From positions 79,990,919-80,054,918 of the forward strand of contig OZ018323.1 of assembly GCA_963969495.1 (NCBI GenBank): DNA of 64,000 nt, read 5' to 3'. This document shows, in pieces, positions 1 to 10,600 of the stretch. The stretch's first letter is position 1. Every line of letters starts with the position of its first letter. This DNA comes from Ceratothoa steindachneri. Lineage: Eukaryota > Arthropoda > Malacostraca > Isopoda > Cymothoidae. Below the pieces are notes generated by a model. It worked only from the letters and a program-made list of their open reading frames with translations, did not search any database and was not told the origin of the DNA. The translations under genes were made by a program, and so were the position numbers.

Positions 1-168
1 AAGTGGTGTTTGGGGTGGCATCTGATTGGTTGGTGTGAGTAACTGCTCATCATATCCTCCTCTAGGCTGCTCTACTGGTTCAGCATACATCTCCGATGTG
101 CCTGGGATATCTTGGTTGTCTTCCGAGTAATCAGATTTATGTTTTTTGAGGAACCTCCTGATATCCAT
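1..168 (-). CDS. N-terminus of a hAT-like/TTF-type zinc-finger transposase or derived protein (partial)
   Basis: An open frame of 56 codons starts at an ATG at 168 on the minus strand and runs off the left edge without a stop. It begins MDIRRFLKKHKS and continues acidic and proline/glutamine rich. A short basic MDIRxFxKK-type start followed by a low-complexity acidic linker is common at the N-terminus of hAT-like transposases and domesticated ZMYM/TTF-type proteins; that part is family knowledge, not proof. Just upstream on the same strand is a pyrimidine tract ending in TTTTTTTAG and a short leader, which looks like a 3' splice site, so this may be the first coding exon of a spliced transcript. 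Function is uncertain because the diagnostic domains lie outside the window. Confidence 0.45.
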   Translation of the reverse strand, partial: MDIRRFLKKHKSDYSEDNQDIPGTSEMYAEPVEQPRGGYDEQLLTPTNQMPPQTPL

Positions 169-744
169 TTCACAATCCTAAAAAAATGAAATATATAATA
201 TTATATATTAAATTATCCATATAAAAATCATTTTTAAGTATCTTAGATATCTTATCATCAGGATATCCAAACATACAGTAACTATTACATATAAAAACAA
301 AACTACAGTACTATTAATTTAATAGTATAATAGTTTAATAATTTATACTTAATAATTTAATAGCATTAAATGAAAAAGAAAAAAATGTAAACAATGACTG
401 CTATCAAATGCTAGCTGCCTATATTTCCTATATTTCACTTATTTGTGAATTCCAGGGGGGCAAATGTCCCTCTTCCTCCCCATACTCCACCTTGTAGATG
501 CCCATGCCTGGAGCCAAGCAGTTAAAAGAATGTGATTCTTGTGTATTCGTTTTTTTTTTACTTTAATACAACTTTTGTTAATTCCTCGATAAATTTAATC
601 TACTTTTGTATATATCATGGCCTCATTTTCAAAGCGAAGCTTTGCGACAGATGTGGAAAAGAAGCGAGGCTCAATTATAATAGTGAAAGGTGGAGATGGT
701 TTAGTTTTTGTCGTGAAGTGATTATTTATTAGGTAATTTAAGAT
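169..744. other. AT-rich intergenic stretch, no gene recognised
   Basis: Low-complexity AT-rich DNA with many TAAT/ATTT runs. Short open frames here have no recognisable protein character. I see no feature apart from the possible splice acceptor of the left-edge exon. Confidence 0.6.
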
Positions 745-912
745 GACGATAGCGCCGCCAGCATTTAGCAATTGCATTTTGCATTTGTATGAATATTACA
801 AGTTTTTCTTAAAGATGCAGGGTGTGCGAGGGGGTTGCCCCCCCATTTCAAAAGTGACTAAAAAAATGTTAATTTTGGTCGGAAATAGCCTAAAGTAGGC
901 AGTGCTATCGTC
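745..912. mobile_element. Candidate MITE with 15-bp terminal inverted repeats
   Basis: The stretch starts with GACGATAGCGCCGCC and ends with the near-perfect inverse, giving a terminal inverted repeat of GACGATAGCRCYGCC with 13 of 15 positions matching. Total length is 168 bp with no coding capacity. It contains a C/G-rich internal block near 823-845. I could not find a convincing target-site duplication, so the superfamily cannot be assigned. Confidence 0.45.
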
Positions 913-1836
913 TCTATTATTTCAATAAATGTGCAGAGCTGATCGCATTAATTGTAGCCCAGAAATAAGGCCCCTAGCATGCGCCTATAAACTCAAGTAT
1001 TACCATATATAGAAGTGTGATTCTAGAGGAGCAGCATTCATAGTTTCTGACCTTGAGGCTTCTAAAGAGAATTCCACATATGCTTGGATGCTTTCAAAGA
1101 TACTACAGACAACTGTTAGTTTTCATTGAAGAAGGAGAAGGCTTATGAATAGTGGTAAAATCTTTAGAACAAATAGAGCATGGAGAATTGATCTCTCCTG
1201 AGGACACATGAAAACTAGACTCCAACTAATACAAATATCTCATGCTTCACACGAGAAAGTGATTTTGAGCAAAGGAGCCATGTTTCCAGACCGTTTGCAA
1301 ACTTCCGGAGCAATAACGCACCAGAACCCTGTCCTGTTCATGGTGTTACGACCCTCACCGCTGATTCCTGCCATTGAGGCTATGGGACTGAACCGATAAT
1401 ACTTCTGTCAGCAAACATTGGAATTTCCTGTGTAGTAATATATATATTCTCCACCCCAATAATAATCAAGGAAGTATTCTTAGAGCTTTTGGGTTGCGAG
1501 CTGTCCCCATGTTGCTTCCAAGTAAGCAAGCCCACGCAATACAGGAGGTATTCATCATCATAAGAGGTCTTTGGAATCATTTATCGATGATGTGCAATCC
1601 TCGAGTGGCAACCCTGGTGCTATTCTGTCTCGCAGCAGGAATCCATATTCGGAACGATGAAGACTACATCTGGAATATCGCGCTCTACTCTGTTTCCTCA
1701 AAGAATACCTTTCCCCGTGTACCCATACTCATGGTCTTCCCCAGAAAATCGTAAGACTTACATTTTCTTTAATCATTGAAGAGGCGTGACGCTCTCAGGT
1801 GGAGGGACTCGACTCATGATCTCCTCCCGGTCCCTC
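913..1836. other. Non-coding stretch, no gene recognised
   Basis: Short open frames occur on both strands between about 1200 and 1760, but none shows a recognisable domain or splice context. I see no repeat or RNA gene here. Confidence 0.5.
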
Positions 1837-1983
1837 TCGGGTAATTATTGTAATAATTATTGAGCCTCACATGGCTAAGACTCACCCCGCAGTCACTTCC
1901 CACTTTCACTCGGGTAATTAGTGTACTTATTGAGCCTAGTACAGCTAAGATGAGTCCTACTTGTCATTTCAATTTCATTCATT
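1837..1983. repeat. Imperfect two-unit tandem repeat, period about 73 bp
   Basis: Two diverged units begin TCGGGTAATTA at about 1837 and 1910. Each runs through TTATTGAGCCT and a GCTAAGA motif to a CACTT/CATTT end. Spacing is 73 bp. No coding role is visible. Confidence 0.5.
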
Positions 1984-2289
1984 TAGTAAACCGTGTTAAC
2001 TAAATTGCCTGTATATTATTCAGTAAATATCTATTGTTATTTGTATAAGATTATTTTTGTTTTTCCTGTTTAAATCCTCCAACCACCAAAGCCTAATTAA
2101 ATAGTAGCAATACCGGCCAACGATTAACTCACTCTCGCCATTTAAAATCCCAACGCACTCAAAGAGGAAATCTTTTCCTAACTTGGGGCTGTCGTCTCCC
2201 CTCCCCTGCATCTTTGGAGGGAAGCCAAAAGGTTCAGGCTACCTGAATTCTATGACAAGGCCTAACTGGAGGTTGCATGCAGCGGGGCC

Positions 2290-2430
2290 AGTTAGGGAGG
2301 AGGGAGGGGAGCTACTCAGACTGCCTAAATCTCGTGCAACCACACACTACTCACAATATCTCTTCTTAGGGACCTGTGGACACATCTATAGAGCATGGTA
2401 GCTTTCTCACAGAGGAGAGATAAAGGGGGG
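2290..2430 (+). repeat. LINE 3'-end fragment (family D-like)
   Basis: The block containing CAATATCTCTTCTTAG followed by a G-rich CTGTGGA/CACAT stretch and AGAGGAGAGATAA resembles 25273-25390, which lies in the 3' part of a degenerate LINE. The two copies share order and spacing of these words. I treat it as a short 3' remnant of that family. Confidence 0.4.
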
Positions 2431-2562
2431 GGGGAGCACTTGCAAGTATAAAGTCATCCCTTCAAGATGTAATAAATGAAAGCGCTCAGGATCTCACTTA
2501 TTTTCTTAATTTTGCCTGGTTTAACATTTGTATTTACAGTTAAATATTTAAAATAGTTTGTG

Positions 2563-2681
<119 letters not shown>

Positions 2682-2838
2682 TATTGGTATATTTTTAACA
2701 TGAATTAACTCACAATAGCTGCACTACATACATTGAAAAACCACCCACAGGCCTGTACTTTTCCTTTTATGCCTACTGCAGCTTCCAGCTTCCTCATGGA
2801 ATTTGTTTTCTCAACAGTAAGGATACTGATATCAGTAT

Positions 2839-5800
2839 AATGTGTGGTACATGCAGTGTCACTGTAGGTGATAAAGATCAGGCAGTGGAATGTGAGGTGT
2901 GCATGGTCTGGTTTCACACTAAGTGCCAGAAGGTGTCCTATAAACTATATGAACTAATGTGTGATGAGGATGAAAAATGCCACTAGTACTGCACAAACTG
3001 TGATAAAGGAGCTAAGACATTTTATCTGAATTTAGCATCCCTTACAAAGGACCATATAGCTATGCAACAATGACTGGATATACTCACCAAACAGACAAGA
3101 TAACTGGTGACAGTTGTAAGGTAAACCAGGGATAAATGTAATAAAGCTGAAGTTGTTGAAATTGTAAGGATAAAATTAGACAAGCATAACCTGGGGGCTA
3201 CAGCTATCAATAACATGAACTTGATGAAAACTAATATGGAATAAAAACTGGTTGAAGTAAATGTAAAAGCAAGAGTCTATATAAGCAATGAAAAAGAAAC
3301 ACTATCAACTTACCACATCAGCATTCTTGGTGTTACTGGACACCAGACTGTTAAGACAGAGGCTTACTGAACTTGAAAACTTGACCTAATTATCTCCAAC
3401 CAACCAGAACCAGACCAAGATGCCCAGCAAACAGATACCAAGCTAATGGAAAGAAATTATTAAAGATATATTCAAGATGATTGTGAAGGTTCCTAGTGCA
3501 ATTAGGCTAGACAAGCACAATGCCAACAAACCCCGGCTACTGAAAATAGTTCTTGAAACTCTCAGTGTGAAGAAACAGATTTTAGCCAAAGCTAGAGATC
3601 TCAGATTTAGTCAGAATGCCACATATATTTAGAAATGTATACATCATACTGGACCTAACCAGAAACCAACTCGTAGTATCAAAAAACTTGAGAGCTCAAC
3701 TCAGGAAATGCAGCGACGAACAACCAGAAAAGCAGTGGGTGATGCAGAGGGGTCAGATAGGAAATGCAGCGACGAACAACCAGAAAAGCAGTGGGTGATA
3801 CAGAGGGGTCAGATAATCAAAGTACACGGAGCATAAATGCACAGGCACAAAAAAACAACAGACTCGACACAGCTAAGGCAGGCAACATTAAGATATACTA
3901 CACAAATGTAGATAACACATTGATGCAAATACGAAGCATTCCTCGCACAGGTCAGTTCCCAAGACTGCAACATCCTAGCTCTAACAGAAATTAAACTAAA
4001 GATTGGGCATATACTGGATCCACAAACCATGGTGATACCAGGCTTCAACCTGTTCATTAGTGATCTTTCTGCTCCAAACACCAGGGAAATGTGCATATGT
4101 CAATCCACAAAGCAAGGCAGAGTTCCCCCCAGTGTCTCAACCCATATATAGATAACAATACAGGAATCCAACAACTCCAAACTCCTCATGGGGTGCATAT
4201 ATACGAGTGGGAGCCTGACTGTGGCAGAAGTATATGATTCCAACTTGCATAACACTGTAATGGGCAACCACCAGCAACTTTGCACAGAACTGATAGGAGA
4301 CTTTAATCACCTTTTTATAGCATGGACCCCCAGCCAAAAAATACCAGACAGTGAAAGTGCCAACAGCCAAGTAGCAAAATTTGTAGAATGCATCAGGGAC
4401 ACCTACCTTACCCAACACATCACAGAGCCTACCAGATTCAGAAATGGACAAAATCCTACCTTGGACGACCTCATCTTCACTAATGAACCTTGACCCCCTA
4501 GTAGCTAATAACCACATAGGTATCTCCTTCAAGCTGATTTTCTTCAAGATACTCATACTACCTTCAAAATTGCACTTAGACTACAACAAAGCCAACTTTA
4601 CTGCTATCAGCCAAGAACTGAATTGACTGGGCAACCAAACTACAAGGCAAGTCCACCCAAGAAATGGCTGACATTATAGATATTGCTGTCACTCATCACA
4701 TGCTGACAAAGACCCAAAACTTTGCAAGAACCAAGGTAAAACTGCTATGGATGAACAGAAATGCTCTGAGTACCACTAAGAACAAAGGACTTCCTTAGGT
4801 ATGTCTCAGCCAGAAGAAATGAGGCTGCACATTAATCAAGGAAAGTTTTTAAGAGCTTTGAGACAAAATTAGCAGGAAGTTAAGACCAATTCAAAAGCAT
4901 TCTGGAGCTATGTCAACAGTCGATGGGTTACTAGGGCAACATTGGCTGACTTTCAAAACCACCAAGGAGACTTAATAACTGATGAAAAATGCAAGGTGAA
5001 TATATTGAATAACCAGTACTCAAGTGTATTCACAGAAAAGGACTTACCCTCACTGCCATCCTTCATGGACAAGCCACTCACATCGGAGCTACAGGTCACC
5101 ATTACCAGGGATAGAATCTGCAAGAAACTTGAAGCCCTAAGAGCAGACAAGTTTCCAGGCCCAGACACAATACACCCCATGTACTAAAGGAACTGGCTAA
5201 TGCACTGGTGACACCTCTAAGCATACTATTCAAGGAGAGCCTGTTAAAGGGAGAAGTACCAGCACAATTGAAGATAGCCACAGTGGTCCCAGTATACAAA
5301 TAGGGGAAGAGGACAGACCCACTCAACTATAGACCAGTATCATTGGCATCTGTTGTTTTAAAAGTGCTGGAAAGGACATCACTGAACATCTGAAGAGCAT
5401 TGCCCTGTTAAACATATCCCAACATCGCTTCACACCTGGGAAATCAACAGTAACCAACCTGGTGATTCAATGGACATCCGAATAGAACCTCTGAGCCGTA
5501 TTATACCAGTAGATAAGGTTTTTACGGACTATGCAAAGACCTTTGACAAGGTCTCTCATGAATAACTACTGGGACAAATAGAAACATTTGGTATTAAGGG
5601 TAACTTACTGAGATGGATGAGGAACTTCTTGACAGCAAGGAAACAACAGGTATTGGTCACTGCCACCCTCTCGGAGGTCAGGAGCGGAGTGCCTCAAGGT
5701 ACAGTACTCGGCCCCCTCCTATTCTCGCTCTATGTAAATGACATCCCAGAATAACTGGAGACTTTATCTCAATGTTTGCAGATGACACAAAGATATACCA

Positions 5801-6170
5801 AGCACTACTGGATTTAAATGAATCCCACCAGACCAACTTACAAAAAGACCTCAACCAGCTCTAGTACTGGTCTTGGACCCGGCAGATGAGATACCATCCA
5901 GAGAAGTGCAAATCAATGTACCTTTGCCATAACAATCTCAGCTTCCCATATACTATGACAAAATAAGATGGCACAATCCACACTCTACAAGAGGCTGAGG
6001 AAGAAAAAGATTTAGGAGTTATCATTGACTGGCACCTGACATTCACTGGACACATACAGACCCAGATTTACAAGGTAAATGGGATCCTAGTAGCATTGAA
6101 ACGCACCTTCACAGCACTAGACAAGCAGTCCTTCACACACCTGTATATGAACCTCATCTCTGACTGGACA
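2839..6170 (+). pseudogene. Degenerate CR1-like LINE (PHD-like finger, endonuclease, reverse transcriptase)
   Basis: Coding remnants lie in the expected order of a CR1/L2-type element, all on the plus strand and in shifting frames. From about 2839 there is a PHD-like finger: MCGTCSVTV, then CEVCMVWFHTKC, then a CTNC pair. From about 3890 to 4490 there is an APE endonuclease with ALTEIKLK, GDFNHLF and a C-terminal TLDDLIFTNE. The RT region starts near 5150 with DKFPGPDTIHP. It continues with LNYRPVSLAS (about 5320), [34 protein letters not shown] (about 5690) and MFADDTKIY (about 5770). Many stops and frameshifts show the copy is dead. PHD-type fingers in ORF1 are typical of CR1 elements. The 3' end is not sharply defined; the last RT/thumb-like sequence fades near 6170. 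Confidence 0.8.
3704..3815 (+). repeat. 56-bp tandem duplication inside the CR1-like LINE
   Basis: Two units begin GGAAATGCAGCGACG at 3704 and 3760. They are nearly identical, with one visible substitution late in the unit. The period is not a multiple of three, so the duplication itself shifts the reading frame. Confidence 0.85.
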
Positions 6171-6240
6171 AGCTGCTATGTGCAGGGCAGCTCATTGCTA
6201 CAAAGAACCGATTTTGCTTTGAAAATATGATGGTTGGCTT

Positions 6241-6974
6241 TGTGCTTAATATGGGCATAAAGTGGTGATTATTATTTTAGGACATTGATACACATATACT
6301 GCACTTTATGGAAAAGCAGTCATTAATAATGAACTATTCTCTACCTTAACAATTTCATTTTAAAGGTCCCTTAAACCGCTGTTTTGTATTTCCACTAGTC
6401 ACTATTCCTGTTTATATAATACACTGTCCCTTCAATTAACCTGCCTTGCTCTGAACATGATGTACTAGTATTAATTGGCAGTTACAACACACAACCCTTT
6501 AAAAATAACCTCACATTTCACATACCAAGGCAATGCATCTCATTAGACTACTTTAAAACAGAAGAGAGGGCTTGTGAGTGCTACTCTCTAGAGGAGAGGG
6601 CTTGTGAGTACCATTCTTCAGAAGAGAGGGTTGCTTGTATAGGCGATTGTGAATTAGGCAGAAATGCTAGGTTGGCTCTAATCAAGGATTTACTGGCACT
6701 AGGCTGATGTAAGATACTCTTGTCTATTTATCTCTCAACTCTTCTAAAATTTATCTCCATTCTTTTTTTTATATCCGTGGCATCAATGTGTTTAAATACC
6801 TAGTATTGTTTGGTCATGACATTTATGATGTCAGTTTTAATATTTTTTAAGTTGAATTAATTAGTATATTAATATAAAAGTGAAAATTCAGAAAATAATT
6901 TGAGGGGTTTGATCTTAAAAATCTGCTCTAGGAAACTCCCTATTTCTACATTTCACACCCCTTATTTGTTTCAG
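6241..6974. other. Upstream region of the Rabin8 gene, no promoter identified
   Basis: AT-rich DNA after the LINE and before the first recognised coding exon. A pyrimidine-rich tract ending TTTGTTTCAG at 6974 looks like a splice acceptor, implying at least one untranslated first exon further upstream. I could not place that exon or a promoter. A short repeated phrase (AGAGAGGGCTTGTGAGT) occurs at about 6563 and 6595. Confidence 0.45.
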
Positions 6975-6992
6975 ATGAACTCTAGGCAATGA
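6975..6992 (+). promoter_or_regulatory. Short upstream ORF overlapping the Rabin8 start codon
   Basis: Immediately after the splice acceptor, an ATG at 6975 opens a five-codon frame that ends at a TGA at 6990-6992. That stop overlaps the main start codon (ATG at 6989) in an ATGA arrangement. If the upstream ATG is recognised, ribosomes would terminate exactly over the main start, which could damp or couple translation. Seen in sequence; the regulatory effect is inference. Confidence 0.5.
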
Positions 6993-7630
6993 GTCTGGAG
7001 GTGGAGGCTGAGCAGCAAGTGTACTCTGCCCAGGACTCCCTCCACAATGAAAATCCTTGCCTGGATGAGTGGCGTAAAAATATTAGAGCCCATGTGACTG
7101 CCCTTAAATGTCATATTATGGCAACTAAAGGGCTCACACCTGAGGGAGATATAATTGATCCTTATCCACCAGACATTTTATTAAAGGCAAAGAACAATAA
7201 TGTTTTTATTAAAGGTATGAATAAAGAAGATTTAGATTCCTATATTGCCACTGCTTTGTCCAAACTTCCACCTACAGAAAATGGGAATTTTCAAGGTGAT
7301 CTACATTTAGAAGATGTGCAACTACATTTAGCTGAAGATGTTGTTGATGTTCCATCTTCCCTATCCTCTCCTTTGTTAAAAGATTCATTATTTAGTACAA
7401 CAAAAGCAGCTACTTCTCAACAAGAACCAGATACAGCATCTACCTATTCCTTTAGTACAAATTCAGCTGAAGAACATTTAGGTTTTAATGAGGAAAATCA
7501 TGAAAATTTCAATGAATTTAAAAGTATCAAAGAAGAATTACTCAAAAAAGGAAAAGAGATTGAAAAGCTTTCTAAAATAAGAGATGAAGTTGAAAATGAA
7601 TTGCAAGATTTGACAGCAAACTTGTTTCAG
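6989..7630 (+). CDS. RAB3IP/RAB3IL1-like: Rabin8 exon 1 (first coding exon; start of Sec2 coiled coil)
   Basis: Starts at [10 protein letters not shown] and ends at ...LTANLFQ before a GTATTA donor, phase 0. The N-terminal part includes [13 protein letters not shown] and a serine/threonine-rich acidic linker; the last 45 residues are charged and heptad-like and enter the Sec2 helix. Reading past the donor gives only nine more codons before a stop. Confidence 0.9.
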
Positions 7631-10600
7631 GTATTATTGCATGTTGATTTGGTTTAAATAAATACAAGTATTTTTAGCTTACCTGTTACTTTAATAGTAC
7701 TCTGAGGCTTTTCTCAAAATATTATATAGAATATGGCTTTTCAATCTGCTGACACATTTCATTATATATTATAATGTCACATTTAAAAACTCCTTTTAGA
7801 TTCTCAAAATTTTATATTAATTTCCTTAAGGTATTTTGCACTAGCCTTTTGGTGGTTACTGACAGCTCCTTGAAGATGATTTTACATTTATACTATATTG
7901 ATTGATCAGAGTGCTAATTAAATTTATTTATCAACTTCACCTCAAGTTAGTTTGCCTTTGTTATTAGAAATCAACTGTATATATTTTAGGCAGTTGCCAT
8001 TTATGAATTATCAGTTATTTAAATATTAAGTTATTTTTTCTTCCTGTATCTATTTGGGATCATTGCATTGAGAATAGAATTTTTTATATGTAGAAATGTC
8101 TCTTTAGCCAACAGGAAATACTTCCTGTGTGACTTATAAACAAGTTTAGATTGGTCTATTGCCAATAGTAGTCAGTACTAAGGGTAGGTTGAAGCAAGAA
8201 GGTTTGCTGTTGTTTGGGTCTTTCAAGGGTTTTATAAACCCCTCAAATGAGCTCCATAAGACGGCTGTCCCAATCTCTTGCAGAGTTAGAACAAGAATTA
8301 CTTCAGTGGAATGAATTTGATAAGGTGGTTTTGAACTTCCTCTGTTTTGTGGCTTCCTTAAATAGTATTCCAGTGATTTGTGATTTCCTTTGCTGTTTTG
8401 GCACAAGTTGAATCAATTGTCACTTTTAAATGAAATCATTGATACTATAATTTTAGGGTGGAAATGACTGCAAATTAATTGTCTTCAGAAATTTTTAAAT
8501 TAACAAGTGAAATTGTACTTTTTCAAATTAGGAGGCACACAGTATGGTACTGGGTGCTAACCAGCGGGCAGCTGTTGCAGAAAAATCCCTAAAAGAAACA
8601 ACAATGCAGGTTGAGGTTCTTCAAGCTGAAGTATCTGCATTAAAAGCACTGGTTATTACATCCACTCCAAGTGCTCCTAATCCCCATCTTCATCCGCAGC
8701 TCATATCAAGAGGGGCTCAGGCAATGGTAGCTGAAGCAGGTTAGAATGATAGAAACCCTCCTTGGCATCCTTATCATTCAGGGTTAATGCAATTTTTATT
8801 GCAGCTTTTCCATTCTAAACAAGTGAAGAATAATCAATCCATTAGGCTCAATGAATGACTCCCTGGCAAAGATTAGAAGTGCGTAATTTGTTTATTCTTT
8901 AGGGAAAATATTTCATCGAGGGCATAAGAAGTCTCCTTCAGATTTTGATTTAAAATATGGGCGGGACACGACACCACCAAGCTCTCCTCTAAAGGAAGGC
9001 AGACTGTTTGATCCTGCTACTACCTCCAGTATCCCGCTTGACCCTGAATGCTGGGAGGTAAGTTAGAAATTTTGAGTTACTCTAAAAATGAATAGTTTAA
9101 TGTTGGACAATTTAATAAAAAAATTATCCCTTCCAAGTGCTCACCTTAAAGCTTCACTTGGCTTTCTTTTCCTGAGATACAAAATAAACCTCATTTGCTA
9201 TACTGAATTGCTATACCTTCTTTTTTTTTACAATGAGAAATGGATGTGTGATGTATATTTATTTTCTACTCACTGATGTCATTTCATCCATTTAATTTAA
9301 AGAGAAGTTTGTGTTCTTGGCACTTTTATATATTTAGAATTGTTCATGTAAATATGCAAAACCCTTCCACTTCATTTTCTTGTTCACTTTGTCAGTTATT
9401 ATTTTGTAGTTGAAGGGAGAAGGGATTGTAATTATGATTTATTATGGCTTCAAGAAACTTTTATTTCCTTTTTTGCACTCCTGTTTGCTCCTATGCAAAT
9501 TCTTGCCTGCATTGATTTTTTCTCTTCATTTCTCTTATCCTTTTGCAATTGATTGTATTGATCCCATTTGTCATCAATAGAGCACTTTCATTTCCATTTG
9601 TCCCCACCTCTCACAAAACTGCTGTCTTTTCCAGCCCCCAGCCATTGCACAGCCAACATATCACTCTTATATTCTGGGAACCTGCTGAATGGGTGACCCT
9701 TCCCTGCATCAGTAAGGGTTCTGTGCAGACAAAACAATCCCATGCCATCCATTTATCAATCTCGCAGATTTCAAGAAGATTGTCCATACAATCCTATGTT
9801 GATTGGCAATTCTCACCCTTTACAACATTTCATCAACTGCTTTTCACAAGAGGGTTGGTGTGCATCAACACCATGACTGTTATTGCTATTCACAATTTCA
9901 TTTGCAGAAACAAAACTTTCAAGTGTGTGACTTCCCCAGACAGTGGGCACTTTTAAGCCTAAAGAAGGGTAGATTGAGTGCAAATTAGAGAAGCCCTGTC
10001 ACTGGGTTGACATGAACTCTATGATGGGCTCTGGGAAAGTTGCTGGTACACTTTCCCATTGCTCCCTCTCAGGCTACTTTATTTATTTATTAGTATTATT
10101 ATGAGTATCCCCGCAATCTTTTGTCTATCCATACTTTGTACCTGAAGGAACTGTTCTCATCTGGACAGAGTTCAGTCTGCTAGACATGGAGCCTGGGTGG
10201 ACTGCATGCCATCCTGGGACCACCTAGCACTGGGGTATGATAATAATAGATGATCACCCACCCTACCTGCCTATCTCTACTTCTTTTTATTTCATACCCC
10301 CTTCTAAACTTACTCTTCTATCACAGAGGTTTTGACTGCCCAGCACGCTTTCATCTTCTTATGGGTCCTTAGCAAAGTGGCAATGTATTCTACAAGGTCC
10401 TTACCTGTTGTGAGGGCCAAAAGCTGTATTAAGCATGGGGTATGTTGGGGCATTGAGTCTGCTCACCTTCTTCCAGTACTCATAAAAGGTGGCTACATCA
10501 GCACTATCCTTTATGGTCAAAGCTTGAGGATAATTTTGCCTGAATGGTGGGCTAGGTTGTCAAGACCCATCTCAGCTTCCACCCATTGGCTGAGTATGTG

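Noticed and set aside
1208..1754. Several 60-86-residue frames on both strands
   Set aside because: Overlapping, without conserved motifs or splice context; consistent with chance in this composition.
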